DNA from: Ichthyophthirius multifiliis | Lineage: Eukaryota > Ciliophora > Oligohymenophorea > Hymenostomatida | Length of the DNA: 64,000 nucleotides | Direction of reading: 5' to 3' | Assembly: GCF_000220395.1 (NCBI RefSeq) | Contig: NW_004086175.1 | Location: 1 to 64,000, forward strand | Part shown: piece by piece, positions 1 to 12,433 of the stretch | Layout: every line of letters starts with the position of its first letter | Numbering within the stretch: position 1 is the stretch's first letter | The notes under the pieces: model-generated | Databases searched by the model: none | What the model was told of the DNA's origin: nothing | Seen by the model: the letters and a program-made list of their open reading frames with translations, nothing else | Program-made: the position numbers and the translations under genes

Positions 1-604
1 TCTTTATTTTTTTATTATTTTTTACATAAATAATCAATATAAACTTTAAGTTAAATGATAATTTTTATAAATAAATAGTTAAAAGTAAGAACAATATAAA
101 AAAATATTTTAAGAATAATTTCTGAATATATTAATATATTAAATTATATTGTGTTTTTTATATTATAAATATATATAAATAATATTTTATATATATTTAA
201 AAAAAAAAGTTTTATATTAATTTAATAATAATTATTTGTTATTAAATTTTTTATTTTTTTTTCAGTTTATGTAAAATATATCTATTAAATATTCTTTTTT
301 ATATAAAATAAAAAATATTAATTTAATTATTTGTACTTCGTATAATTTTATTTTTTTTAATATATAATATATTAAAATTATAAATCATACAATTTTTATG
401 ATGAAATATAGTAATTAATTAAATTTATTTTAATACATATTATTTATATCTTAATATAAATAATTATATAAATATATATATTATTACGATTTCGAATAAT
501 GATAATTAACATAATTCGAAAAAAACTATATTAAAAGTATAAACTATAATTGTTGAATAATAGAAATATATTTTATATAATAAAAAATATTTAAAAATAA
601 ATAA

Positions 605-2001
605 ATGAATAATGAACTTAACAAATAAATAAACAAAATGCCAATAATTTCTAAATAAATCTTTAAAAAAAAAAAGAAAACAGCTAAATTATAAATTAAT
701 AGTTAAACTTTAAATTAAGATTTATAAATATATTAGAATTACTTTTTAATCCCAAATGTAAAAAAAATAAAACAATATTTTTTTATAAAATGTGTATAAT
801 ACTTATTAAGAAAATAAACTTATTATATCAACTAAATATAGGATTTGGTTATTTTTGATAAACTCTCAGACTATCCATAATAAGAATTAAATTAGGAAAA
901 TAACTTAGATAAATTAAGAATCCACTCAATATTGTAAAACTTTAAAATTATAGATAGCATTTCTACTAGCTAAAATAATGTTTCTTTTTATTTAAATAAT
1001 ATATAAAATGATAATAGAATTTTTTGGTAAAAATTATATTTATTATATATATATTTTATATTAGTTTTTATAAAGTAAACAAGGTACCTAACTAATTCAA
1101 AACTCAATTAACAGCTTATCAAAATAAGTACAAGAAATAAAAAAAAATATGTCAAATAACACAGGAAAAAAGGTACTAAATAAAAATAAGAATAAATATT
1201 TAATTTAAAATGTAAAAATTAAAAATAATAAACATAAAACTCTTAAATTAAAAAAAATAAAATAAGTAACCTGATCATTTCCAAATAAATTAGATATAAA
1301 CTTAAAACGAAATTGATAATCTTTATAAAACTAGGTTCTAAAATAAGTAAGTAATAACTTATCACTTTTAAAGAAATAAAGATAAAATATAAGCATATTA
1401 GTATTAGATAATATCTGTTCATTATAGTAAAGAAATGATTTAATTACTAAATTATAGTATAGACGAGTTTATTTAAGAGAATATATAAAAAAGATTAATA
1501 AAGTACATTTTTTATTTAACAAAAATTATATTATTTTTGCTTTTTTTCTTAAAAAAAATAGTATTTATACAAATAAATACTATGTTAATACATTCTTAAA
1601 GATATTTGAAAATATAATTTAATTATCGAATAGTAATGGAGAAAATGATATACATTTAAACTTAGACTTAGACTAAGAATATATTGCAAAATATGGAGAA
1701 GTAAACAATCATTTTGTTTTAGAAAAAATAATGATTTTTATATTTTAGATTATTAAAAGTAAAATAAATGTAACAAATTGTTTGAAAGATAATAGACTAT
1801 ACTTAAATATGGAAGTAATATAAGTCTTTGATAAAAAACAAAATAATAAAATAATAGATGAAGTTAAGGTAAAATAGTAATAATAAATCTTATAAAGATT
1901 TTAATATAATTAAGAGATATTTAAATAATGAAAAATAATAATTAAATATCTATTTTATTAATTTATTTATTAAATAGCAAAATTATTGATTTTATTTAAA
2001 A

Positions 2002-2040
<39 letters not shown>

Positions 2041-2281
2041 TATATATATATATATATATATTTATATTTATTTATATTTATTTATATACAATATATATAA
2101 TTTTAAATATAATATTTTTTAATTTTTCATATATATTTTCATAAAGCCTATTATTTTTAATATTAATGAAGATGATAAAAATCTTATTCTTAAGCTAAAT
2201 GATAAAGTTTTATTAAATAAATTATTTTAGAGATAAAAAAATTAAATAAAGATTTGTGGATATAAAAAATTAGTAAAATGA
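605..2281 (+). CDS. Unknown protein A, paralogue of the gene at 12434-13986
   Basis: I do not recognise the family. With TAA/TAG read as Gln, coding runs from ATG 605 through several exons to TGA 2279-2281. An A/T-rich intron lies at about 757-840, another at about 1502-1560 and a longer one holding the TA repeat near 2004-2062. The protein aligns along its length with gene B: YFLIPNDLVIFDKLS against DFLIIEDLVRSEIYQ, SFYLNNIQ against SIYLYNLQ, QLTAYQNKY against QLSNYQTYF, SVHYSKEMIQLL against SIHYSEEIIQLL, FIQENIQK against FIQENLKK, and IKICGYK near both C-termini. No membrane segment or catalytic motif is visible. Codon use is even more A/T-biased than in other genes here. Exon edges between about 1020 and 1330 are uncertain. 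The paralogy argues that this is a real gene, or a recently decayed one, rather than chance. Confidence 0.6.
2004..2062 (+). repeat. TA dinucleotide microsatellite
   Basis: Near-pure TA repeat broken by a short A run, apparently inside an intron of the gene at 605-2281. Confidence 0.8.
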
Positions 2282-3786
2282 TAATCATAATTTGAAAATA
2301 AAAAAATTATTTAATGTTTCTTTATTTTATTATAAATTAACATTAAACAAAAATTATATAATATACAATTGTTTAATATTATCATTATTTATATATTTTT
2401 AATTTCATAAATAAGTTTTTAATATTTTTTTATATATATATAAAGTAAAATTTTATTTTTTAATATTTATTTTAATAAAACTTACTTTTTTATATTATAT
2501 AAAGAGTTTTTTATATTTTTAATATAAATTAATAAATCAAAATAATTAACAAATATATAGAATATCATTTTAATAAATAATTATCACCGAATAGCTAATT
2601 TTTTTATTTTTAATATTTCTATTTATAATTATAGAATTTTATAATATTTTAAAATAAGTATTAATTAATTTTTTTGGATATAATTTCACAAAAGTATTTA
2701 TTTTTTAAAAATAATAAGAAAATAGTTATACATATGAAAATCATCTTATCTTTAAAATATTAAAAACTTATATCATTATATTAAAAAGTTTATATAATTT
2801 CAAATTATTATTATTGCTTTTTATAAAATTAATGAAAAAATATTTTCAATTACAATATTAAAATATATAATTTATATATTAATAAAAAAAATTCTGCCTT
2901 TATTATTTTATAATATAAAATTTTATTAATTATTGAATATTCTTTTAATATTAACTCATTTATAGATAAAATATATTTTAAATTAATTATAAATAAAATA
3001 AAATAAGAAAAATGAAACATATATTTTTTGTAGTTGTAAAGTAATATATTTAAAAGAATAATTAATAAAAGAAGTTTAATTATTATTATATAAAATACAT
3101 TAAAATTAGCTGAATATTAATAAATAAAACTATTTTATTCTTATAACTCTAGAAGCGAAATTTTATTTATTAAGATAATTATATTATTATAATATATATT
3201 TTTATTTATATATTTAAAATATTTTTAAAATATTAAAAAAGCTATATATTTTATTATATATTATATATTAATTATTATTATAGTAATAAGACATAATTGT
3301 CCTGTTTTAAATATTTGTAAATTGTTTTATTGAATAGTCTAAATCAAAATGTTTTTTTAATTATATTTTTTGTAAAATTCATTATTTGAGCTTATATTTG
3401 TTATAAATAATATAAAAATAAATTATATTGATTTATTTTATTTTTATTATTAATTAAAAAAATAATAATAATATCTCTTTAGTTTAAAAAAAAAATCTAA
3501 AAATAAATAATTTTTTTTTTATATATATAATAATATAATTATTTATATATATAATATTTTTAAAAAATAAAAAATTCTTATTATAAAAAAAAAATTTTTA
3601 ATAATTTAATTCTATTATATTCACTTTTTTAAATTTTAAACATGACTATTTTTATGTTATTATTTTAATAAATTTAAATAACAAATATGAAAAAATAAAT
3701 AAAGAATTCATAATATTTAATCATCTATTAATATTTAATTAATAAAAAATATATATATATATATATAGAAAAATATAAAATATATA

Positions 3787-3817
<31 letters not shown>

Positions 3818-4005
3818 ATTAGTTCTATCTAAATATTTAAATTATATTATAATATATTATAACTAGTATATATTATTCATTAAAATATATTTTATCTTAA
3901 GACTTATTATATTAAATTCTATATTTATATCAATAAATTAAAAAAACTAAATATTAAAAATAAAAATCATATTTATATTTACTTTATATATTAAAAATAT
4001 AAAAA
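2282..4005. other. Long intergenic A/T-rich stretch
   Basis: I see no convincing reading frame on either strand. It is poly-A/T and TA-rich sequence, with an imperfect TA microsatellite at about 3749-3815. It separates two plus-strand genes, so the promoter of the downstream kinase-like gene should lie at its right end. Confidence 0.6.
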
Positions 4006-4573
4006 ATGTAATAAATTTCTTAAAAAATATCAATAAAAGATTACTAACTCCCTGAATAATTATCATCAACTGCACACACTTAAGTATATAAATGTAAAAA
4101 AGACGAAAACTACTACGCAATAAAAATAATACTTACTAAAGAGGCAAAAAAGCGTGCCATTAAGGAAATAAATGTCTTAAAAAAATTAAAAGGTAAATTA
4201 TTTATAATTTAATACATTGAACATTTCGAATATAACGACAATATATGCTTTATAACGGAATATTTTCCTAGTATAACCTTATTATAATACTTGGTAAAAT
4301 AAAAATAATGCCGCCTATAGTCACAGGAAGCTCTTTTTATATTTAGAAACATTTTAGATGGTTTAAGAACTATTCACACAAACAATTTGATCCACAGAAA
4401 TATAAAACTAGACAATATACTAATAAACGAAATAGAAAAAATACCCTAAATTTGCGGTTTTGGAATATCTAAAGCCCTAAATATGAATGAATTAACCTGG
4501 TCTTTATTCGGATCTTTAAGTTTTACATCTGTAGAGATATTATTTGGTATATAATTATATATAAATATAAAAA

Positions 4574-4616
<43 letters not shown>

Positions 4617-6102
4617 TATATATATATTTATATTTATTTATATAGATACTATATATATATTTATATTTATTTATTTTTAGATACTCCCTATAATTATAAA
4701 ACAGATATATGGTCTTTAGGTGTGGTTTTATTTGCTCTAACATGCGGATAATTACCTTTTGGATCGGAAATGACTAAACAAAATCAATTAAAGAATTTAA
4801 AAAAAGTCTGCACACCCCTTTTTTTATTCAAGAATGTTAAAAATATATGCGAAAACCTCAATATGTTGATTTTGGTGATTAGAATGAATAATGGTAACTA
4901 CTTTTTTAAAGCTTTTTTGAGTTCGATCCTTCTAAAAGGATCAACTATTCGAGTATTTTGGAAAATAGGATTCTTTATCCGGAATTAGGAGTTGATTTTC
5001 CTTAAATATAAAAAGTAGATTTGTAAAGATTAGACAATTTATTAACAAGTATTGTCAAAAAGAATTAAAGAAATAAAAAAAAAGTGGAACTATTAGAAAC
5101 AATAAAAGAAGAGGAGATAAAAAAGAAGAAAATTAAATTAAAAATGAAGAAAATTCAATATAATATGAATAAAATTCAATTTAAAATGAATAAATATTAA
5201 TAAATAATAGTATTTTATTTAAATTAGATGAATAAAATGAGCATTTTTAATCTCAATTAGATATTTATTATTTCGAAAACGAGCGAATTCTAGTCTTAAT
5301 AGATAATTTGGAATATATAAAAGGCTAAAATTGCCTAAAATAGTTATTTTTAGAGGCTTATGGGAAAGAAAAAGGTAATTTTATGCTTGAATTATTAAAA
5401 TTTTTCTTAGTTTAAAATATATCTTATTTATATTTGTGGTTAGAATTCATTTTAATTAAAAAAAAAAACGTTTTTAATATATAAAATTTCGAAAATTTCG
5501 AAAAAATTAAACAATACCAAAATATCTAGCAAAATGTGCAAAAAGGACTCTAAATATATAATAAAGAATACATTGAATTATATTAACATTTAAATGAACA
5601 AAAAGAATTTTTGGATAGTTTATAAAAAGAGTTTTTAGTACCTATTTAAGAGTATATTTTTATAGAATTTGGAAATTCTTAATATAATAAATTGCCTGAT
5701 TTCTTTAAATTACCCTTTAGAGGGGTAATTATGAATGCCTTTAAACTTGTTTATATATAAAGTTTGAAGTTTTTTACTTTTAAAGCGCCATTAGAGTTCA
5801 AAAAAGGGACTGATAATAACTATATTGTCGAATAATACCTGAAATAAGGGACTATTAGACTTAGGTTGGCATTAAGATTGTTGATTTGTAGTTTGATTGG
5901 AAGGATTTTAGAAAAAAAAGAAGAAATTTAACTAAAATATGTTGAATTTAAAAATAAAAAAGGTAATTTTGATGTTTAAGTATTAGGAAATTCATTAAAC
6001 TAAATAAACGAGAGATAATGCAGATTTTAAATAGAGGAAATTTTTAAAAATTTCCTTCCAAAATTAAATTTAAAAGATATAGAACAAAATAAATTTTTAT
6101 GA
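4006..6102 (+). CDS. Protein-kinase-like protein, probable pseudokinase, with long C-terminal extension
   Basis: A kinase fold can be followed: the VAIK-type lysine (YYAIKII), the catalytic loop as HRNIKLDNIL, the metal-loop position as CGFGIS, and a subdomain IX motif DIWSLGVVLFAL. Three key positions are altered: the glycine-rich loop is LSSTAHTQVY with no glycines, HRD is HRN and DFG is GFG. Phosphotransfer is therefore unlikely, and a scaffold or allosteric role is inference. An intron at 4547-4680 carries a TA repeat. After the kinase region comes a basic, coiled tail and an uncharacterised domain of about 280 residues ending at TGA 6100-6102. The frame slips by one base at the T7 run near 4819-4825 and again near the A6 run at about 5120. 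Coding sense continues on both sides, so an assembly indel is the simplest reading. A pseudogene is the alternative. Confidence 0.75.
4577..4615 (+). repeat. TA microsatellite inside an intron
   Basis: A pure AT/TA tract within the 134-bp GT-AG intron (4547-4680) of the kinase-like gene. Confidence 0.9.
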
Positions 6103-6123
6103 AAAAAAAAATTATGTTTATTA

Positions 6124-8385
6124 TCACATATATAAATCCCAAATTAAAATATTTCCATCTTTTCCGCCAGAAATAATCTTATATACATATATAAATTAAT
6201 ATATTTGAAATATAATATATAAATATAATAAATATACATATATTAATAAATTATAATATAAAATTTATTTTATTTTAATTTACAATTTAATATAATTATA
6301 AATATATTTTAAATATATAATTTTATTGTATTTTTATAACAATTTTGTATTTGATTAAATATAGCTTTAATAAAATAAAACTATTATAAATAAAATTGAT
6401 AAATATAAATAAAAATATATATATATAAATATATATAAAAATATATATAAAATATATATATATATTTATATTTTTCTATATATATTTCTATCTATATATC
6501 TATGTATATATTTTTGTATATATATATATTAAGATTACCTATTTATCATTATCAGATATTTAGACAATATTAATTGTAGATGAATGTCCTCCTTTTCCTT
6601 CAAAAAGTAAACTTCCGTTTACTATATTCCATACTTTTACAGATTTTTCAGTGCCTCCTGTAACAAAAAAAGTTCCACTTTTTGATACACATAAAGACAT
6701 ACATTCATCTTAATAACTTTTAAAAGACGATGTGTCAACACTTTTAATTAATTTATTCCCATTTGTAAAATTAATTTTTTTATCTTAACCAACAATTATA
6801 CAAAAATCATTATTAAGTACATCAAAACTATTTATACCTCCCATTTTTTAAACATAAGCTCCTATTCTTTTTTAATTTTATAAATCCCATTTTAATACTT
6901 AATAATTAGAAATAAATAAAAATAAATAAATTTTATATTATACATGATTTATCTTTAGAACTTGTCATTAATATTTCTTCGTTTTTACCTATTAATTTCA
7001 TTTTAGTTATTTTTTAAGTATGCTCTTTTAAATGTCCTATTGATTTTTTACTTCTCATTTCCCAAATCCTTGCTTCTCCTTCATATCCTCCTGAACATAA
7101 AATTTTAAATTACTACTTAAACATATACATTATACTCCCCCTCTATGTGCATTATCTATTTACCATAAAATATTTCCATCTTAGACATTAAAAGCTCTTA
7201 TTTTTCCATCTTACCATCCCGAAAATAAAATTTCATCATTTAAATTAATACATATTGGATTTCCACCATTATTTACATACAAAAGTCTAATAACTTTATA
7301 TTAATTGTTTATTTTTTCCCATAATCTAATACTATTATCCTCACTACAACTCGCAAAATTATTTATTTTTCCTTAACTTTAATATTAAATATCCAAAACA
7401 GCTCCTGTATGATTTTCCGAAACCAGTATTTTTTACAAATTAGTATTGTTAACCTTATATATAAGTCCTCTATCAGTTGCACAAATAGACTCTAAAGGAC
7501 CTGATGTAATACTATTGATATTCCCACTCAAATTAATCTAAGAAACCAAATTAATGCCGTTCTAATTGAGCTAATAGTTCCCTAAAAAGCCATTACCGCA
7601 CCCTACTAGTATTTAACTAGGCGATATTGCTGAAATACTTTAAACTCCAAGGGCTGAGACTGTAATTAATACTAATAGTGATTTTGTTTTTGTTTAAAAA
7701 CATAAAAAATCACCCGAAGAAGTTCCAGCAAACAACATATCTTCCCTATTTTTCGAAAATTCAACACATTTATATTCCCTAATAACACTTCCTGTATTGA
7801 TATTTTCTGAAAAAATCTTCCCTTCTTTCCCATCGATTTTCCATAAAGAAACACTTTTCTAAGATGCACACGCGAATTAATATTTTAAGTATCTCTTAAT
7901 TTTATGTCTTTTTCAAAACCACCCCATTTCATCGCTACAATTTTTTCGTTTTAAATTTGGCAAGAACTTACTATATATCCATTTGAAACGTCCCAAATAA
8001 ATATCTTTCGGTCTTAATCATTCCCACAAGAAAATAATAAACGATCATCATGTGAAAATTATACTATTTATACCTCATAATCATGTTCACTTAGCCTATA
8101 TTTTATCCTTTTTTGATCATAATCCCATATTATGACATCAGAATTATCACCTTGTTAACCTGAAGCTATGTATTTGCCATTATTTGATATGGTAACGCAG
8201 GTAATTTGGTTATCGTGGCCTTTTAAAAAGTGTTAAGGGGTTGATGTGGGGTTTAAGTTCGTGATTATTAGTTAATTTCCGGATATACAAATATATTCTT
8301 TTGAGTTAGGATGAAAATGGACACTACGAGACATTTTACCACTAAAACCAATGGCATAGTGGAGTTAAAGAAGTGATTATTACAT
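6124..8385 (-). CDS. CFAP52: CFAP52 (WDR16/FAP52), ciliary WD40 protein
   Basis: CFAP52 is a double WD40-propeller microtubule inner protein of the axonemal B-tubule. Diagnostic matches to the animal protein are the N-terminus LQLHYAIGFSGKM with the following FHPNSKEYI, then FLKGHDNQITCV, GKYIASGQ, VIIWDYDQKR, the central DNAHRGGV segment, GWQDGKIRAFNV, and the last repeats GGTEKSVKVWN and GGKDGNILIWDL. The ATG at 8385 is chosen over the one at 8334 because the family match extends upstream of it. Two introns are clear: 6898-6943 (46 bp) and 6178-6538 (361 bp, rich in TA). The frame slips by one base near 7880 and near 7100, both in A/T runs, with family similarity resuming at once. It is divergently arranged with the pyruvate-kinase-like gene about 520 bp away. 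Confidence 0.93.
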
Positions 8386-8903
8386 TTTTTAATTTTTATA
8401 ATAAAAAGTTTTTTTTATATATATTTATAACGATATGATTTTTATTTTATTTTTGTTTTTATATTTAATCTATATTTTTTTGTTTAAACTATAATATTTA
8501 TAAAATTATTTTTTTTATTTTTTTTTGTAAATAATATTAATTTTTAAATAAATTATTTTTGTATATATATAAGAAAAAAAAAAAAATAATAAAGAAAAAA
8601 TAGTAGTTGTTAAGAAATTAAAAAATAAATAATTATTATAATATTTTATATTTAATTCTAGAGAATAAAATAATGTAAAAATTCAAAATTTATTATTAAA
8701 TAAAATAAAAAGACATAAAATAAGAAAAAATATATCTTAAAAGTCATATAATTAATAATATATATATATTTTAAATATATATTAATATTATAAATACAAT
8801 TTTTTTAAGGGTCTTTTAACTTTAAAAAAAAAAAAAAATTAAGAGCAAAAAAAAAATATAAAAAAACCTTTAAATAAATAAATAAAAAAATTAAAATAAA
8901 ATA
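8386..8903. other. Divergent promoter region between CFAP52 and the pyruvate-kinase-like gene
   Basis: 518 bp of A/T homopolymers and short TA runs with no reading frame. It must hold the 5' flanks of both divergent genes. No recognisable factor site was seen. Confidence 0.6.
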
Positions 8904-10133
8904 ATGTCAAATAAACCAAATAAAAAGTTAAGTAATTCAATAAAATCAAGAGGTGAATTATTAGAATATGAAAATGAATATTACGATAATTTAAGCAAAA
9001 AGATAATGCGTTCTCGCCGGACTAAAATAATAGCAACAGTGAATTAAAATAACTATAAATCATATGAATAACTCCGAGAAATATACAAAGCCGGATTAAA
9101 TTCTTTTTTAGTAAACATGGCCTATTGTTCTACAAAATTCGTCTCAAATGTATCCTAATGGCGTCAGAGATTAGAAGATGAATTTAAAACAAAAGTTCCT
9201 ATAATATGTGTATTAAAAGGTAATTTAATAAGAATAGGATAATTAAAACAGCCAGAAATATATTTAAAATAAGTATTAATAAAAATAAAAAAATTATTTA
9301 TAAAGAAATATAAAAAATAATAAGGGATAAGAATATAGATTTATAATAAAGAAAAAAATAATAGGTGATAGTAATATATGTACAATAAGTGATTAAAATA
9401 TAATGAAGAAAATCGGAATAGGTGCTAAAATAATAATAGATTATGGCCAAGTAGCTTTGACAGTATTGAAATAGGAAAAAAGTGACAAAACATTATAAAT
9501 TTTATAATAAAAATATGGATATGGCGAAGAATTTCCAAAAGAATAATAATCCAAAAATAAATCATAAAATTTAATAGTTTAATAAATGTATTTAAATTCA
9601 TGTTCTTCTACATCTGAATCTGAAATCTATACATAAAAATAGGTCAATTTATCATAAGAAGATGTCGAAACGGAAAATAAATTTGCAGAAAAATTTAAAT
9701 AATTAAGAAAAAATTCTAAAGAAAAAACTTATGAGGTTATAGTCTGTTAAGTAGATGGTGATTGTATTATTAAATCTTACAAGCCTATTTTTATCTATAA
9801 AAATAGAGATGAAACTGAATAATTATTTTATGAAGAAAAAAGAAAAAGAACATAAAATAATAATAAAATGTTTAAATCAATAGATTATCAAAATTTATAA
9901 GTTGATAAATAAAGTGAAGAATATGATGATTTCTTTGAATAAATTATTTAACCAAAAGACATTTATGATATAAACAATGCTCTAAATAACGAACTGGATT
10001 GCATATGTGTATCAAATGTGTAAACAGCAGAAGATATAATAAATGTAAAAAACATTATAGGATCTAAATCTATAAAAGTAATTGCAAAAATACAAAACTT
10101 AGAAGGTAAAAATAAACAAAAAAATATAAAAAA

Positions 10134-10174
<41 letters not shown>

Positions 10175-10983
10175 TTTATATATATTTATATATATATCTA
10201 TACTTATATTTATATTTTAATTTATTAGCTATATAAAATTTTGATGAAATAATGCATGTTTGTGATGGAATTCTAATTGCTCGTGGTTATTTAACAATTC
10301 ATATTCCTGTAGAAAAATTACATTTTATTTAAAAATAAATGATTTAGAAATGTAACTCTAAATTAAAGCCTGTTTTAGTTTCTTGTAATATTCTTGATTC
10401 TATGGTTTCTTCATTATTACCTTCTACATGTGAAGTAAGTGAAATTTCTAATTTAGTTTCCGATCATATAGACGGTTTTATTTTGAGTGGCGAAACTAGT
10501 TACGGAATGTACCCTATATAGACTATTCAAACACTTTCTAGAACCTGTATGGAAACTGAGGCTAGATAAATTTCAAAAAATAACTTCTAAATGAATAATT
10601 TGTTTTCAGGAATTCCGCCTACATTAATTAATTGTATTGTTAAATGTACTTTATAAGCTGCTTATAATATTTAAGCTAGTCTTATTATGGTTTTCACAAG
10701 TTCAGGAAGTACTGCTCTTAAAATATCTAAACTTAGGCCTCCTTGCCCAATTATTGCAGTCACTATTAATAATAAAGTTGCTAGATATATTAATTTGGTA
10801 TCTTCTATTAGAAGCTTTACGTTTAATTCTTTGGAAGGTACCTTAAATCTTATCGATTAAATATTGGATGATTTTAAGGAATAAGAAACTATTAAAATAG
10901 GAGATTTTATTATTATTACTTCAGGAGAAGTTGAAAATCTATCGGGAACTACAAATAATTTAAAAATTTTGTAAATTTAATGA
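8904..10983 (+). CDS. Pyruvate-kinase-family protein with the active site lost
   Basis: The fold is clear: RRTKIIATVNQNNYKSYEQL at the start, the barrel strand IKVIAKIQNLEA, FDEIMHVCDGILIARG, ILSGETSYGMYP and a C-terminal domain ending after GEVENLSGTT. Compared with rabbit muscle enzyme the ligands are mostly gone: in RLNFS the Arg is Leu and the Ser is Ala, ALDTKGPEIR becomes ICVLKGNLIR (Asp, Thr and Glu lost), KIENHEG becomes KIQNLEA, and ARGDLG becomes ARGYLT. The lysine of KIxN and the Thr of SGET remain. The B domain carries a Ser/Gln/Lys-rich insertion of roughly 120 residues. Introns lie at 9273-9324 (52 bp) and 10106-10228 (with a TA tract). No frame breaks were found, so the losses are not sequencing noise. 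Glycolytic activity is unlikely; its real role is unknown. Confidence 0.9.
10138..10164 (+). repeat. TA microsatellite in intron
   Basis: TA tract inside the second intron of the pyruvate-kinase-like gene. Confidence 0.85.
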
Positions 10984-11095
10984 TTTTTTTTTTTTTTTCA
11001 TTAATAGGCGTTTTGTTTTATTTATATAAAATATTTAATTTTTTAATATATATATAATTTTTGTTAAAATAAAATTAGATTTTTTATTTTTTTTA

Positions 11096-12351
11096 ATGGA
11101 TATTTTAAATTTATTATTTTCCATATTTTAATTTGTAGTTGCTATATTACTAATAATATGTATTTTATTATTCAGTTTATATTATTTCTAAAATAATATC
11201 CTCTATTTACCTGGTTTTCAAAATTATCCAAATACATCATATATATAAAAAATATACTTTTCAGTAATATAAGGGTTACCAAAATCATAAGACGAAAATC
11301 CAGAAGGAAGTAGAAACCCAAAAGATGTGTAAAAAAAATTAATATATAAAATAAATTTATTAATTTTAAATTAAAGTAATATAGATTATGAAGATATAAA
11401 CATTTAAGCAAGTGATGGAATTAAACTACATGGGTTATCATATTTTATTTTTTTAAAGACTGTTATTTTATTTTTATTATTTTAAATTATATATTCTTAG
11501 ATGGATTTGTAAAAAATAGAACAGTTTATAACATCCTACAGTTGTATATTTTCATGAAAACGCTGGAAGTAAAATTTGAGAATAAAATAAATATAAAATA
11601 TATAGATATTGGAACAAGAATATATTATTTGTAAAAGTATTATGAATTGGCTGATATAAATATAATTTTAATAGCATATAGGGGGTATAAATAAAAAATA
11701 TATAAAAACATAATTAAAATAAATACATAAAAATAAAATAAAGTTATAGTAAAAGTCAAGGAACTCCAAATGAAGAGGGAATAAAAAAGGATTCAAAAGC
11801 TATTTTGGAACATGTTTTTAGTAGAAAAGATTTAGATACAAAAAGAATTTTTATTCACGGAAGATCATTAGGAGGAGCTGTTTCTATATATGCGGCATCA
11901 TAATTAAATTATAATGTAATAACTCTCTTTTTATTTATTATTTAGAAAATAAAAAAAAAAAAAGATAAAAGGTATAATTCTAGAAAATACATTTACTTCT
12001 ATTGCTGATATGGTAGATTGTATATTTCCTTTCTTAAAATATATAAAATAATTAAAATATCGTTTAATTAAAAATAAATGGGAAAGTATTAAATTGATTG
12101 ATTAAATAAAAAATCCTATTCTTTTTATTTCTTCTATGAAAGATTAAATTGTTCCTCCTTTCTAAATGTCAATTTTATATGAAAAATGCAAAACCAAAGC
12201 AAAATATATTGTAAAACACATAACATTTTTATATTAATTAATTTTTTTATAGTATAAAATTGAAGAAGGAGATCATAATGACAATTGGACAATAGACCCT
12301 TATAGTTATTTTTAAGAAATATAATAATTTATGAAAAAATGTAATAATTGA
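11096..12351 (+). CDS. ABHD13: ABHD13/Bem46-like alpha/beta hydrolase
   Basis: A single N-terminal membrane anchor (about residues 4-30, VVAILLIICILLFSLYY) is followed by the Bem46 signature LYLPGFQNYP, then a hydrolase domain. The nucleophile elbow is GRSLGGAV (Ser), the acid lies in SSMKDQIVPP (Asp) and the His in EGDHND, so the triad looks complete. ILENTFTSIADMV is typical of ABHD13. The usual HGNAG oxyanion segment is HENAG here. At least five short introns are needed, among them about 37 bp at 11570-11606 and 59 bp at 11685-11743; removing them restores NIGTRI and YRGY. Known members are membrane-tethered serine hydrolases with poorly defined substrates. The gene is convergent with the minus-strand gene that ends at 12434. 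Confidence 0.9.
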
Positions 12352-12433
12352 AAAGATATTTGATTAATTTTTATTTTTTGAATAAACATAAATAACTAAA
12401 AGTTAATAAAACAAAAAAATAATATATTCTTAT

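Noticed and set aside
4555-4743. Tyr/Ile-rich minus-strand frame over the TA repeat
   Set aside because: Translation of a TA microsatellite within an intron of the kinase-like gene.
7672-7869. Minus-strand frame with standard-code stops
   Set aside because: A shifted frame of CFAP52; the WD40 sequence lies in the neighbouring frame.
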